From the NCBI GenBank assembly GCA_963738575.1, contig CAVTWY010000003.1:248001-312000 (forward strand): a DNA stretch of 64,000 bases, read 5' to 3'. This DNA comes from CAVTWY01 sp963738575 (lineage in GTDB: Bacteria > Pseudomonadota > Gammaproteobacteria > Burkholderiales > Burkholderiaceae_C). This document shows positions 1 to 8,983 of the stretch, one piece after another. Under the pieces are notes generated by a model. The model was not told the DNA's origin. It was given only the letters and a program-made list of their open reading frames with translations, and did not search any database. Positions within the stretch are counted from its first letter, which is position 1. Every line of letters starts with the position of its first letter. The position numbers and the translations under genes are program-made.

Positions 1-223
1 GCTGGCCTGGTGCGATGGCCTGCGTGGCCATGCCAATCACCTGGTTGTAGCGCCGCACGGCGCCGCCTGCGGCAATGGCTTGGGTGGCCACTTTGTGGCC
101 CGGGGGGATGAGCCCCATCACCCGCATGCCTTCGCTGGCGATGTCGGTGCCGCCCACCAACTGGCGCCGTGCGATCACGACGTTGTCGGCAGGGTGAATG
201 CGAATGGTGGGGGGAGAGGCCAT
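1..223 (-). CDS. UxaA-family (altronate/galactarate-type) dehydratase, N-terminal part, truncated by window edge
   Basis: The visible 74 codons begin at an ATG and read into a small SAF-like N-terminal domain as found in UxaA/GarD sugar-acid dehydratases. Recognisable stretches are IRIHPADNVVIARRQL, GLIPPGHKVA and AIAAGGAVRRYNQVIG. In this family the SAF domain precedes the catalytic UxaA domain, either in one chain or as a separate small subunit; the window ends too early to tell. It is the last visible gene of the leftward sugar-acid operon, 23 bases after the FAH hydrolase stop, so it probably dehydrates a sugar acid. The exact substrate is unknown. Confidence 0.75.
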   Translation of the reverse strand, partial: MASPPTIRIHPADNVVIARRQLVGGTDIASEGMRVMGLIPPGHKVATQAIAAGGAVRRYNQVIGMATQAIAPGQ

Positions 224-246
224 GATCGCGGCTCGTTCTAGGCTGG

Positions 247-1110
247 TTAGGCGTCAATCAACGCCGGGTCCCAGGCGTGCACCGTTTGTTGTTGCTCGCC
301 GAGCTTTTCAATGCCCAGCTTCATCACGTCGCCCGCCTTCAAATAAATCGGGTTGGGCTTCACACCCATGCCCACGCCGGGTGGTGTGCCGGTGGTGATC
401 ACGTCACCGGGGTAAAGCGTCATGAACTCACTGACGTATGAGACGATCTTTGCGACGCCAAAGATCATCGTCTTGGTGCTGCCGCTTTGAAAGCGCTTGC
501 CGTTCACTTCGAGCCACATGCCCAGGTTCTGCGGGTCACCCACTTCGTCGGCAGTGACAAGCCACGGGCCGATAGGCCCGAAGGTATCGCAGCCCTTGCC
601 CTTGTCCCATTGGCCGCCCCGTTCGATCTGGTATTCGCGTTCGCTCACGTCGTTGATGACACAGTAGCCTGCCACGTGCGCGAGCGCGTTTGCTTCGCTG
701 ACGTACCGTGCCTTGGTTCCGATGACGACGCCCAGTTCAACCTCCCAGTCACTCTTCACGCTGTTCTTGGGCAGCACCACAGGGTCGTGGCAACCTTGCG
801 CGCACTGCGGCGACTTCATGAAGACGATGGGTTCTTTGGGAATGGGCAGGTTACTTTCAGCGGCATGGTCAGCGTAGTTCAGGCCGATGGCAACGAACTT
901 GCCGATGTCGGTCCAAGGCACGCCCAGACGGCCCTGCGGCACGATGGGGAGTGTCTCGGGGTTGACGCTGCCCAGTGCGGCCAGCGACTGCGGCGACAAG
1001 TGGCGTGGCGTCAGGTCGCCGATCAGCGCACTGAGGTCGCGCACGCGGCCCTGTGCATCAAGCAAAGCGGGCTTTTCGTGGCCTTTGGGGCCGTGGCGAA
1101 GAAGTTTCAT
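247..1110 (-). CDS. FAH-family 2,4-diketo-3-deoxy-sugar-acid hydrolase (ureidoglycolate lyase-like)
   Basis: 287-residue protein of the fumarylacetoacetate hydrolase fold. The metal-binding pair is visible in SDWEVELGVVIG with a later acidic residue in CVINDVSERE, and GLNYADHA and TTGTPPGVGMG are typical family motifs. The start at 1110 (MKLLRHG) fits the family N-terminus; an upstream in-frame ATG would add 17 unrelated residues. Relatives cleave 2,4-diketo-3-deoxy acids to pyruvate plus lactate (deoxyhexonates) or glycolate (pentonates). The neighbouring SDR and IlvD-type dehydratase are the enzymes expected just before it, so this is probably the last step of a non-phosphorylative route. 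The C5 versus C6 substrate is not settled by sequence. Confidence 0.85.
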   Translation of the reverse strand: MKLLRHGPKGHEKPALLDAQGRVRDLSALIGDLTPRHLSPQSLAALGSVNPETLPIVPQGRLGVPWTDIGKFVAIGLNYADHAAESNLPIPKEPIVFMKSPQCAQGCHDPVVLPKNSVKSDWEVELGVVIGTKARYVSEANALAHVAGYCVINDVSEREYQIERGGQWDKGKGCDTFGPIGPWLVTADEVGDPQNLGMWLEVNGKRFQSGSTKTMIFGVAKIVSYVSEFMTLYPGDVITTGTPPGVGMGVKPNPIYLKAGDVMKLGIEKLGEQQQTVHAWDPALIDA

Positions 1111-1148
1111 GGCGTTTCTTTGTGTGGGTGGGTGGGGGACGTTTGAAT

Positions 1149-1904
1149 CTAAAGCGACCAACCGCCGTCCACCAGCATCGCGGTGCCGGTGGTGAAGCGC
1201 GACTCGTCGCTGGCAAGGTAGACCGCCAACGCGGCGATTTCGTCGGCAGTGCCCAGGCGTCCCATCGGCTGACGCGCGACGAACATCGCCTCGACTTCTT
1301 GCGCGGTTTTGCCACTGCTTTTGGACAGCGCGTCGATGCGGCCTCGCAGCGAGGGCGACTCGACCGTGCCGGGGCAGATCGCGTTGCAGCGCACCCCTTT
1401 GGCGATGAAGTCAAGCGCCACCGACTTGGTCAGGCCGATCACCGCTGCCTTGGTGGCACCGTAGACAAACCGGTTGGCGGCCGCCTTCACGCTGCTGGCG
1501 CCGGACGCGATGTTCACGATCGACCCACCCCCGCGCTCGAGCATGCCGGGCACAAAGGCTTTGATGGTGCGGTACATCGAGCGCACGTTGAGGTCGAAGG
1601 CCAGGCTCCAATCGTCTTCGGTGCAATCCAGCACGCTGCCGTGGTGCACGAAGCCTGCGGCATTGAAGAGAATGTCGACCTTGGGGTGGCGCTTGCCCGC
1701 CTCGGCGATGGCGGAAGCGTCGAGTGCGTTGAGCACCATCGTCTCGCACGCACACTCGGCGCGCAGCGCTTCGAGGGCTTTGGCGTCAATGTCGGTGGCG
1801 ATCACGCGGGCACCCTCGTGCGCAAACGCAATGGCGGTGGCTCGGCCGATGCCTTGGCCTGCCGCGGTGACGAAGGCTGTTTTGTTTTGAAGTCGTTGGC
1901 TCAT
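1149..1904 (-). CDS. SDR dehydrogenase, 2-keto-3-deoxy-L-fuconate/pentonate dehydrogenase-like
   Basis: 251-residue classical short-chain dehydrogenase/reductase. The nucleotide motif TAAGQGIGRA lies near residue 12, the second motif NAAG near residue 80, and the catalytic Tyr/Lys pair is YGATK. The VTAAGQGIGRATA opening and the TVESPSLRGRI segment resemble 2-keto-3-deoxy-L-fuconate dehydrogenases and human BDH2. Start 1904 (MSQRLQ) is preferred because the 14 upstream residues are a proline-rich extension. It sits directly upstream of the FAH hydrolase, the pairing seen in diketo-hydrolase pathways, where the SDR oxidises C4 of the 2-keto-3-deoxy acid with NAD. The substrate is inferred from context. 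Confidence 0.82.
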   Translation of the reverse strand: MSQRLQNKTAFVTAAGQGIGRATAIAFAHEGARVIATDIDAKALEALRAECACETMVLNALDASAIAEAGKRHPKVDILFNAAGFVHHGSVLDCTEDDWSLAFDLNVRSMYRTIKAFVPGMLERGGGSIVNIASGASSVKAAANRFVYGATKAAVIGLTKSVALDFIAKGVRCNAICPGTVESPSLRGRIDALSKSSGKTAQEVEAMFVARQPMGRLGTADEIAALAVYLASDESRFTTGTAMLVDGGWSL

Positions 1905-1973
1905 GGGGCTGGGTGGTGGTGGGAGTTCGTCAGGCGGGGTTGGCAAGGTGCTTCGGAGCGTGCTGCCTGCAGG

Positions 1974-2873
1974 TTAGCGCGGAATGAGCTTGGCGCCAGT
2001 AAGTTGCTCTTGCGCTTCCACGAGCGAAGGCACAAACTTGCGGCCATGACCCAGCGCGCTGGCGATGGAAAGGCTTTGGTGCACGGCCTCACCCACGATG
2101 GTGGGGATGCCTAGGTTTTCGGCCATGTGCGTGTAATAGCGCACGTCTTTGCGCGCGTTGTCGAGTTCAAATCTCAGGCCGTCCATCTGCCCGTTCAACG
2201 TCTTGGCCATGGCCTGAAACAGCCCGTTGTTGACAGGCCCTTTGGCGATCAGATCAACCAGTGCCTGCACGTTCACGCCGGCGCGCTGACCCACCGCAAA
2301 GGCCTCGGCCGTGGCGGTGCAAATCGACTGCGCGATAAAGTTGTTGAGCAGCTTGATGATGTGGCCTGCACCCGGCCCCCCCACGTGGAAGATGTTCTCT
2401 GCAACGGCTTCGAGCACGGGCTTGATGCGTGCAAACGTGGCGTCGTCGGCGCCCACCATCACGTTGAGTCGGCCGGCCTCGGCTTCCACCGGGGTGCGCG
2501 AAAGAGGCGCATCGACAAACACGGCACCCACGGCCATCGCGGCCGCGCGCAGCTTGGTGGTCGAATCGGGCTCGCTGGTGGAGCAATCAACCACCATAAG
2601 CCCGGGCCTGGCCCCGGCCAGCACCCCCACGTCGCCCAGCATTGCCGCTTCGACTTGGGGGCTGCCTGTCACGCACACAAAAACGACATCGCAAGCCTGC
2701 GCCAGTGCTTTGCCGTTGGCCACTTCGGTGGCGCCCGCCGCCAGCAAGTCGGCCAGGGGTTCGCGGTTGTGGTGCACGGTCAGGGCAAGCGGGTGGCCCT
2801 TGGCCTGCAAGTTTTTTGCCATGCCGTGGCCCATGAGGCCGGAGGCGCCGATAAACCCAATTTTTAATGTCAC
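1974..2873 (-). CDS. NAD(P)-dependent 3-hydroxyisobutyrate dehydrogenase-family oxidoreductase (GarR/GlxR/LtnD-like)
   Basis: 299-residue beta-hydroxyacid dehydrogenase. The Rossmann start is GFIGASGLMGHGMAKNL; the more usual form is GxGxMGxxM, so two residues appear inserted in the glycine loop. The catalytic Lys lies in GPGAGHIIKLLNN near residue 165. A GTG start at 2873 is chosen because AAGGAA lies about eight bases upstream and because the longer ATG form would run into the neighbouring SDR gene. Family members reduce tartronate semialdehyde or oxidise L-threonate and related hydroxyacids. With a DenD-like gene elsewhere in the locus, a four-carbon sugar-acid substrate is plausible but not proven. 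Confidence 0.8.
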   Translation of the reverse strand: MTLKIGFIGASGLMGHGMAKNLQAKGHPLALTVHHNREPLADLLAAGATEVANGKALAQACDVVFVCVTGSPQVEAAMLGDVGVLAGARPGLMVVDCSTSEPDSTTKLRAAAMAVGAVFVDAPLSRTPVEAEAGRLNVMVGADDATFARIKPVLEAVAENIFHVGGPGAGHIIKLLNNFIAQSICTATAEAFAVGQRAGVNVQALVDLIAKGPVNNGLFQAMAKTLNGQMDGLRFELDNARKDVRYYTHMAENLGIPTIVGEAVHQSLSIASALGHGRKFVPSLVEAQEQLTGAKLIPR

Positions 2874-2895
2874 GCTGAAATTCCTTGAGCTGGGC

Positions 2896-3651
2896 TCAGC
2901 CGCGGCCCACAAATGGCATCTTCGTCGCCATCACTGTGGCAAACAAGATGTTGGCCGAAAGTGGCAACCGTGCCATGGCCATGAAGGTGTCCACCACCGC
3001 GTGCATGTCCATGCGGTCTTCGGGCTTGATGCTGCCGTCAGCCTGCGGCACACCGTTGACCATCTTCAAGGTCATGTCGCTGGCGACGTTGCCGATGTCG
3101 ATCTGCCCCACGGCGATGTCAAACGGGCGCCCGTCAAGTGCCGCTGTTTTGGTGAGACCGGTGATGGCGTGTTTGGTGGCTGTGTAGGCGATGGAGCCGG
3201 GCCGGGGGGCGTGGGCCGAAATCGAGCCATTGTTGATGATGCGACCACCCTGGGGTGACTGCGTACGCATCAAGCGAAAGGCGTTTGACAAGCAAAAGAA
3301 GGCGCCGTTGAGGTTGACGTCGACGGCTCGGCGCCAGGTGGCGGGGTCGTAGGCGTCGGGCAAGGTGGTGGGCAGCGACATGCCGGCGTTGTTGAACAGC
3401 AAATCAAGTCGGCCAAAGCGTTTTTGCACGCTGTTGAACACGGCCGCCACGGCGCTTTCGTCGGACACGTCGCACGGCATGGCGATGGCATGCGCTTGGG
3501 TCTCGGGCTGGGCAGCAACCACCTGCTGCAAGGCATCGGCACGGCGGCCCACCAGCACCACCGTCCAGCCGTCGTTGAGCAGGGCCGTGGCGCAGGCTTT
3601 GCCAATGCCAGAGCTGGCGCCAGTCACGAGGGCAACGCGGGAGTCGGTCAT
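2896..3651 (-). CDS. SDR family NAD(P)-dependent oxidoreductase
   Basis: 251-residue classical SDR with the cofactor motif TGASSGIGKA at residues 10-19, NNAG near 90 and the active-site motif YTATK near 157. VVLVGRRADAL at the end of the second beta strand has basic residues, which favours NADP(H), though this is only a tendency. It lies 61 bases downstream of the dehydratase start-side gene and 22 bases ahead of the GarR-like gene in the same leftward operon. It may be the sugar dehydrogenase that feeds the pathway, or a keto-acid reductase. The substrate is unassigned. Confidence 0.78.
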   Translation of the reverse strand: MTDSRVALVTGASSGIGKACATALLNDGWTVVLVGRRADALQQVVAAQPETQAHAIAMPCDVSDESAVAAVFNSVQKRFGRLDLLFNNAGMSLPTTLPDAYDPATWRRAVDVNLNGAFFCLSNAFRLMRTQSPQGGRIINNGSISAHAPRPGSIAYTATKHAITGLTKTAALDGRPFDIAVGQIDIGNVASDMTLKMVNGVPQADGSIKPEDRMDMHAVVDTFMAMARLPLSANILFATVMATKMPFVGRG

Positions 3652-3712
3652 GGGTGGGTTCGTCCGTGAATAGTGAGGTTACCGCTTGCCGGGGCTGGCG
3701 AGGGTCACTGTA

Positions 3713-5452
3713 TTAATGATTGTCCTTGGGCACGGCCGAGCCGCGCTTGCCGCGCAAAAAATCCATGTCGCAACCCTCGTCGGCTTGCAGCACGTGGTCG
3801 ATGTAGAGCTTCCAGTAACCGCTGTCCATGGCGGGCGCCGGGGCCTTCCACAGGGCGCGGCGGCGCGCCAGTTCGGCATCCTCTACGTGCAGGTGCAGCG
3901 AGCGCCCGGCGACGTCGAGCGTGATGCGGTCGCCGTTTTGCACCAGTGCAAGCGTGCCACCTGCGGCAGCTTCGGGCGCAGCGTGCAAGACCACCGTGCC
4001 ATAGGCGGTGCCACTCATGCGGGCGTCGCTGATGCGCACCATGTCGGTGATGCCCTTGCGCAGCACCTTGGGCGGCAAGGGCATGTTGCCCACCTCGGCC
4101 ATGCCGGGGTAGCCTTTGGGGCCGCAGTTTTTAAGCACCAGGATGCAAGTTTCGTCCACGTCGAGCGCCTCGTCGTCGATGCGCTTGTGAAAGTCGTGGC
4201 TGTCTTCAAACACCACGGCGCGGCCAGTGTGTTGCAGCAAGGCTGGGGTGGCGGCACTGGGTTTGATGACGGCGCCGCGCGGGGCCAGGTTGCCGCGCAA
4301 AATGGCGATGCCGGCCTTTTCTTTGAACGGGGCGGCCACCGACTTGATGACGTCGGGATTGAAGTTCTGCGCGTCTGCAATGTTGTCGCCCACCGAGTGG
4401 CCGTTGGCGGTGATGGCGTCCAGGTGCAGCGTGGACGAGATCTCTTTCATCACCACCGGCAAGCCACCGGCGTAGCAAAAGTCTTCCATCAAATACTTGC
4501 CCGAGGGCTGCAGGTTGACCAGGCAGGGCATCTCGCTGCCCAAGCGCTCAAAGTCGTCCACGCTCAGGGGCACGCCCAGACGACCGGCGATGGCAATCAA
4601 GTGAATGACGGCGTTGGTGCTGCCACCAATGGCCGCCAGCGTGCGGATTGCGTTTTCAAACGCTTGGCGCGTCAGGATGTCGGACAGCACTTGGTCTTCG
4701 TGCACCATCTCGACAATGCGGCGCCCGGCGTTGCGGGCCAGCACGTTGCGGCGGCCGTCCACGGCGGGGTAGGCCGCGTTGCCCGGCAGGCCCACGCCCA
4801 ATGCCTCGACCATCGATGCCATGGTGCTGGCGGTGCCCATGGTCATGCAGTGGCCGTGGCTGCGGTGCATGCAACTCTCGGCCTCAAAAAAGTCTTGCAG
4901 CTTAAGCGTGCCAGCGCGCACCTGCTCGCTCATGCTCCACACGCCCGTGCCCGAACCCAGCTCTTGGCCGCGCCATTTGCCGTTGAGCATGGGGCCGCCA
5001 CTGACGCCGATGGTGGGCAGGTCGACGCTTGAAGCGCCCATCAACAAGCTGGGGGTGGTTTTGTCGCAGCCCATGAGCAGCACCACGCCGTCGATGGGGT
5101 TGCCGCGGATGCTTTCTTCCACGTCCATGCTGGCCAGGTTACGGTACAGCATCGCGGTGGGCCGCAGCAGCGTTTCGCCCAAGGACATAACCGGAAACTC
5201 GAGCGGAAATCCACCTGCCTCGTAGACACCAATCTTGACTTGCTCGGCCAGGGTGCGAAAGTGCGAGTTGCAGGGCGTCAGCTCGCTGAAGGTGTTGCAG
5301 ATGCCAATCACAGGGCGGCCGTCAAACTGATCATGCGGCACGCCCTTGCCTTTGACCCAACTGCGGTAGGCAAAGCCGTCTCGGTCTTGGCGACCAAACC
5401 ATTGTTGACTGCGCAGTTCTTCGGGTTTCTTTCTAGGCTTTTGGTGGTGCAT
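3713..5452 (-). CDS. IlvD/EDD-family sugar-acid dehydratase, L-arabinonate dehydratase type
   Basis: 579-residue Fe-S dehydratase. The three cysteines expected to hold the cluster are visible: C52 in GICNTFSELTPCN, C129 in MGCDKTTP and C202 in SHGHCMTMG. The opening WFGRQDRDGFAYRSWVKG is typical of the arabinonate/xylonate/fuconate branch rather than of dihydroxy-acid dehydratase IlvD. Enzymes of this branch convert an aldonic acid to its 2-keto-3-deoxy form in the cytoplasm. It is the first gene of the leftward operon and is divergent from the hydroxyacid dehydrogenase, with a shared control region between them. L-arabinonate is the best guess for substrate; D-xylonate, L-fuconate or D-gluconate cannot be excluded. 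Confidence 0.85.
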   Translation of the reverse strand: MHHQKPRKKPEELRSQQWFGRQDRDGFAYRSWVKGKGVPHDQFDGRPVIGICNTFSELTPCNSHFRTLAEQVKIGVYEAGGFPLEFPVMSLGETLLRPTAMLYRNLASMDVEESIRGNPIDGVVLLMGCDKTTPSLLMGASSVDLPTIGVSGGPMLNGKWRGQELGSGTGVWSMSEQVRAGTLKLQDFFEAESCMHRSHGHCMTMGTASTMASMVEALGVGLPGNAAYPAVDGRRNVLARNAGRRIVEMVHEDQVLSDILTRQAFENAIRTLAAIGGSTNAVIHLIAIAGRLGVPLSVDDFERLGSEMPCLVNLQPSGKYLMEDFCYAGGLPVVMKEISSTLHLDAITANGHSVGDNIADAQNFNPDVIKSVAAPFKEKAGIAILRGNLAPRGAVIKPSAATPALLQHTGRAVVFEDSHDFHKRIDDEALDVDETCILVLKNCGPKGYPGMAEVGNMPLPPKVLRKGITDMVRISDARMSGTAYGTVVLHAAPEAAAGGTLALVQNGDRITLDVAGRSLHLHVEDAELARRRALWKAPAPAMDSGYWKLYIDHVLQADEGCDMDFLRGKRGSAVPKDNH

Positions 5453-5493
5453 GGCTACTGGCTTTCCCGGGGTACTTTGTGCAATCGCTCAGG

Positions 5494-5515
5494 ATAATAT
5501 GGTATGACGATTGAT
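5494..5515. promoter_or_regulatory. Operator-like motif in the divergent control region
   Basis: Read on the minus strand this site contains AATCGTCATACCATA, which matches the sequence at 17342-17356 at 13 of 15 positions. The core TCATACSAT is close to palindromic, as for FadR/GntR-type regulators. It lies between the two divergent transcription units and covers an in-frame ATG at 5504, which argues that the dehydrogenase really starts at 5537. The likely regulator is the GntR protein at 22244. A GATAAT box at 5493-5498 could be a -10 element, but no good -35 was seen. Confidence 0.45.
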
Positions 5516-5536
5516 GGCCGGAGCGGGAGAACCCGA

Positions 5537-6484
5537 ATGTCGAAAGTTCATGTCTTGACAGCGTCGCGCCTGCCGCCGCTTTACCTTGACCCTTTGCAAG
5601 CGGCGTACACGGTGCACGACCGACTGCACGAAGGCGACGGGGCCGCTTTAGCGGCCGTTGCAGGGCAAGTGCGTGCCATTGCCGCCAGCGGCGAATCCAA
5701 GGTGCCGGCCGCATTGATTGCGCGCTTGCCCGCTCTCGAAATGATCTCGGTCATGGGCGTCGGTTACGACGGCGTGGATGTTGCGGCAGCCAAAGCGCGC
5801 GGCATCATGGTGACGCACACACCCGACGTGCTCAACGACGAAGTGGCCGACACCACGCTGGGTTTGATGTTGTGTGCCGCACGCCAACTGCCAGCTGCCG
5901 ACCGCTACGTGCGGGCTGGCCACTGGCCCAAAGGGCCGATGCCCTTGACCCGAAAAATGTCGGGTGCCCGCTTGGGCTTGGTGGGCATGGGGCGCATCGG
6001 CAAAGCCATCGCGCACCGGGCCGAGGCGTTTGGCATGTCCATTGCCTACACATCGCGCACCGCCAAACCCGAACTGGCTTACCGCTACCTTGCCAATGCG
6101 CAAGCGCTGGCCGCCGAGGTTGATTTTTTGGTGGTCATCACCCCGGGCGGCTCTGGCACCAAACACCTGATCAACGCCGACGTGCTGAAGGCTTTGGGCC
6201 CCAAGGGTATTTTGGTGAACGTGGCCCGTGGCTCGGTGGTGGACGAGGCGGCCTTGATGGACGCCCTTGCTGGCGGCGTGATTGGTGGGGCGGCGCTTGA
6301 CGTGTTTGAGTCCGAGCCGCAAGTGCCCCAGCGCCTGATCGACATGCCGCATGTGGTGCTGGCGCCGCACATTGGCAGTGCCACGCGCGAAACGCGCCAG
6401 GCCATGGCCGACTTGGCGCTCAACAACCTCAGTGCGCACTTGGCGGGGCGTCCAGTGTTGACTGCCGTACCTGAATTGCGCTGA
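5537..6484 (+). CDS. D-isomer-specific 2-hydroxyacid dehydrogenase (glyoxylate/hydroxypyruvate reductase-like)
   Basis: 315-residue NAD(P)-dependent 2-hydroxyacid dehydrogenase. The Rossmann motif GLVGMGRIGKAIA is near residue 150. Catalytic residues are all visible: Arg in NVARGSVVDE, Glu in FESEP and His in LAPHIGSAT. MSKVHVLTAS at 5537 is chosen as start because GGGAGA lies upstream and because the longer form begins inside the operator-like site. Such enzymes reduce glyoxylate or hydroxypyruvate. Here it could process a two-carbon product of the diketo-acid hydrolase, which is inference from the neighbours. Confidence 0.85.
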   Translation: MSKVHVLTASRLPPLYLDPLQAAYTVHDRLHEGDGAALAAVAGQVRAIAASGESKVPAALIARLPALEMISVMGVGYDGVDVAAAKARGIMVTHTPDVLNDEVADTTLGLMLCAARQLPAADRYVRAGHWPKGPMPLTRKMSGARLGLVGMGRIGKAIAHRAEAFGMSIAYTSRTAKPELAYRYLANAQALAAEVDFLVVITPGGSGTKHLINADVLKALGPKGILVNVARGSVVDEAALMDALAGGVIGGAALDVFESEPQVPQRLIDMPHVVLAPHIGSATRETRQAMADLALNNLSAHLAGRPVLTAVPELR

Positions 6485-6512
6485 TCCAGCGCCGTCAACC
6501 TGCAGCTCAGGC

Positions 6513-7430
6513 GTGATCGAAGTCCTCGACGCTCGATGGGGCCCCGTGGCGCAAGGGGCAAGCGCCCTCGAGCGCTTGTGCACCGGCGCCAAGTGGTCCG
6601 AAGGCCCGGTGTGGATGCATGAAGACGGCAGTGTGTTGTGGAGCGACATCCCCAACAACCGCATGCTGCGCTGGCACGAAACGCAGGGCATGGGTGTTTG
6701 GCGTGACCAAATTGAGTTCACCAACGGCCACACGCGAGAGCGCGACGGCAGCCTTCTGCACTGCTCGCACGGCCAGCGAGCCATCGTGCGCACGCGTTTT
6801 TCGGCGGGGCTTGCCAATGCAACCGATGAAATCGTGGTCGATCGCTACCAAGGGCGGCGCCTCAATTCGCCCAACGACATCATCGTCAAATCCGACGGCA
6901 GCATTTGGTTCACCGACCCGCCCTATGGCATTGCCTCGGATGTTGAAGGGCACAAGGCCGACAGTGAACTGGGCGACTGCTACGTGTTTCGCCTTGACCC
7001 TGCAACGGGCGCGTTGGGCATCGTCAGCGATTGGGTTGAAGAGCCCAACGGCTTGGCTTTTTCGCCTGACGAATCACAGCTGTACGTCACCGACACATCA
7101 GCTGCGATGCGCACCGATGGCAGTGGCCATCACCACATCGTGGTCTTCGATGTGGTGGGCGGCCAGCAGTTGGCCAAGCCACGCGTGTTTGCGGTGGTGT
7201 CGCCCGGATTGGCCGATGGCTTGCGCGTGGACGTGCACGGTTTTGTCTACACCAGCAGCTTGGACAGCGTGCAGGTCTACCACCCCGACGGCACGCGGGT
7301 AGGGCGCATCGCTGTGCCTGAAAAGGTTGGCAACTTGTGCTTTGGCGGCGCGGGCAATCAGCAGCTTTACATTTGCGCTTCGACTTCGCTTTACCGGATC
7401 ACCCTCAACACACGGGGGGCCACGGCATGA
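6513..7430 (+). CDS. SMP-30/gluconolactonase-family sugar lactonase
   Basis: 305-residue six-bladed beta-propeller of the SMP-30/LRE family. Metal-site residues are visible in AKWSEGPVW (Glu), RLNSPNDIIV (Asn) and GLADGLRVD (Asp). The GTG start at 6513 follows the dehydrogenase by 28 bases, and the gene ends in an ATGA overlap with the next ABC gene, so it is translationally coupled to the importer. The family hydrolyses aldono-lactones to aldonic acids, the step between a sugar dehydrogenase and the dehydratase at 3713. The preferred lactone is unknown. It has no signal peptide and should be cytoplasmic. Confidence 0.85.
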   Translation: MIEVLDARWGPVAQGASALERLCTGAKWSEGPVWMHEDGSVLWSDIPNNRMLRWHETQGMGVWRDQIEFTNGHTRERDGSLLHCSHGQRAIVRTRFSAGLANATDEIVVDRYQGRRLNSPNDIIVKSDGSIWFTDPPYGIASDVEGHKADSELGDCYVFRLDPATGALGIVSDWVEEPNGLAFSPDESQLYVTDTSAAMRTDGSGHHHIVVFDVVGGQQLAKPRVFAVVSPGLADGLRVDVHGFVYTSSLDSVQVYHPDGTRVGRIAVPEKVGNLCFGGAGNQQLYICASTSLYRITLNTRGATA

Positions 7431-8983
7431 CTGCGAACCATGCCATCGGCATTGCTCCGCTGCTTCAATTTGAGGCGATCAGCAAACGCTTTGGCGGCAC
7501 GCAGGCGGTGGACCAAGTGACGTTGGATGTGCGCCCCGGTGAGATCCTGGCGCTGCTGGGCGAAAACGGGGCCGGCAAGTCCACGCTTATCAAGCTGTTG
7601 GCGGGCATTTACCCTGCTGACGCGGGCGAAATTTATCTGAATCAAAAGCCGCAGCATCAGTGGCGCAGCCGCGACCGGGCCCATCAACCGGTGGCCTTCA
7701 TCCACCAAGATCTGGGCTTGGTTGATTGGATGACAGTGGCCGAGAACGTCAGCTTGGGCATGGGGTACCCGCGACGATGGGGGCTGATTGATTGGCGTGC
7801 CGCCGACGCTGCCGCGAAGCGCGTGATGGCGCGCGTGGGTTGCAACATCGACCCTCGGCGCCGGGTTTTTTCACTCACGCGGGCCGAGAAGTCCTTGCTT
7901 GCCATCGGCCGTGCGCTTGAAGTCAAAGCCCAACTGTTGGTGCTTGACGAGCCCTCTGCCAGCTTGCCGATGGCCGATGTGGCGCGCTTGTTTGCGGTGC
8001 TGCGCGAGCTGCGCGCGCAGGGCATGGCCATGATCTATGTGTCGCACCGTTTGGACGAAGTGATGGCCATTGCCGATCGCGCCGCCGTGATGCGCGACGG
8101 CCAGCTGGTGGCCGTTCGTGAAACGGCGCAGACGAATGAAAGCGAGCTGGTCAACCTGATCGTTGGCAAATCGCTCGCGGCCACCGTCGCCAGGGCCGAC
8201 GAGGGGGCCGCAGGGTCGGCACCCGTGCTTGAGCTCGAGCACGTCGCCAGCGGCAATGCAGGCCCCGTGAGTTTTTCGGCGCATGCGGGCGACGTGCTGG
8301 GTTTGGTGGGCTTGCGCGGTGCAGGGCACGAAGCCATCAGCCGGGCGCTGTTTGGCCGCGAGCCTTTGTCTGCCGGTCGCATGAAGGTTCAAGGCAAAGC
8401 CATGGTGCTTCGCAGCCCTGCTGATGCCATCGCAGCGGGCGTGGCCTACGTGGCCAGCGAACGATTGGAAGAAAACTTGGCCGGCGCCATGACGGTGCTC
8501 GAAAACTTGTTTCCCAACCCGACACTCAACGGTGACCGGGGGTTTGATCGGCGTCGGCGACACCGTGAACTGGCCACGGCGGCGGAGTTGATTCAAACCT
8601 TCGACGTGAACCCTCCGGCACCCAGTGCCGACGTGCAGCAACTGTCTGGGGGCAACCAACAAAAGGTGGTGTTGGCGCGGTGGTTTCACCTCGACAAACC
8701 CTTGGTGGTGTTGGAAGAACCCACTGCAGGGGTCGACGTGGGTGCCAAGCGCCAGATTTATGACATCTTGCGCGAGCGCGCCCGCGCGGGCAGCGCCATC
8801 GTGGTGGTGTCGACTGATTTTGAAGAAGTTGCCACTGTTTGCAACCGCGTTTTGGTGTTTAGAGATGGACTCATCACGGCTGACCTTCGCGGCTCGAGGA
8901 TAACGGTTGAACGGTTGCTCTCGCTGGCGGCGGGCGCTGCCAGCGTGGCTGAACAAACCCGAGCCCAAGAGGTTGCCGCATGA
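7427..8983 (+). CDS. CUT2 sugar ABC transporter, double ATPase (RbsA/XylG-like)
   Basis: 518-residue protein with two fused nucleotide-binding domains. The first has Walker A GENGAGKST and Walker B LLVLDEPSASL, with a degenerate signature LTRAEKS. The second has a Walker A-like GLRGAGHEAISRALFG lacking the usual Lys, signature LSGGNQQKVVLARW and Walker B VVLEEPTAGVD. This asymmetry is normal in RbsA/AraG/XylG proteins. The start at 7427 overlaps the lactonase stop. With the permease and periplasmic protein that follow, it forms a ribose-type importer, presumably for the monosaccharide or sugar acid degraded by this locus. Confidence 0.93.
   Translation: MTANHAIGIAPLLQFEAISKRFGGTQAVDQVTLDVRPGEILALLGENGAGKSTLIKLLAGIYPADAGEIYLNQKPQHQWRSRDRAHQPVAFIHQDLGLVDWMTVAENVSLGMGYPRRWGLIDWRAADAAAKRVMARVGCNIDPRRRVFSLTRAEKSLLAIGRALEVKAQLLVLDEPSASLPMADVARLFAVLRELRAQGMAMIYVSHRLDEVMAIADRAAVMRDGQLVAVRETAQTNESELVNLIVGKSLAATVARADEGAAGSAPVLELEHVASGNAGPVSFSAHAGDVLGLVGLRGAGHEAISRALFGREPLSAGRMKVQGKAMVLRSPADAIAAGVAYVASERLEENLAGAMTVLENLFPNPTLNGDRGFDRRRRHRELATAAELIQTFDVNPPAPSADVQQLSGGNQQKVVLARWFHLDKPLVVLEEPTAGVDVGAKRQIYDILRERARAGSAIVVVSTDFEEVATVCNRVLVFRDGLITADLRGSRITVERLLSLAAGAASVAEQTRAQEVAA

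Noticed and set aside
487..1146. Long plus-strand frames opposite the FAH and SDR genes
   Set aside because: They mirror coding sequence of strongly conserved minus-strand genes and have no family features, as expected in GC-rich DNA.
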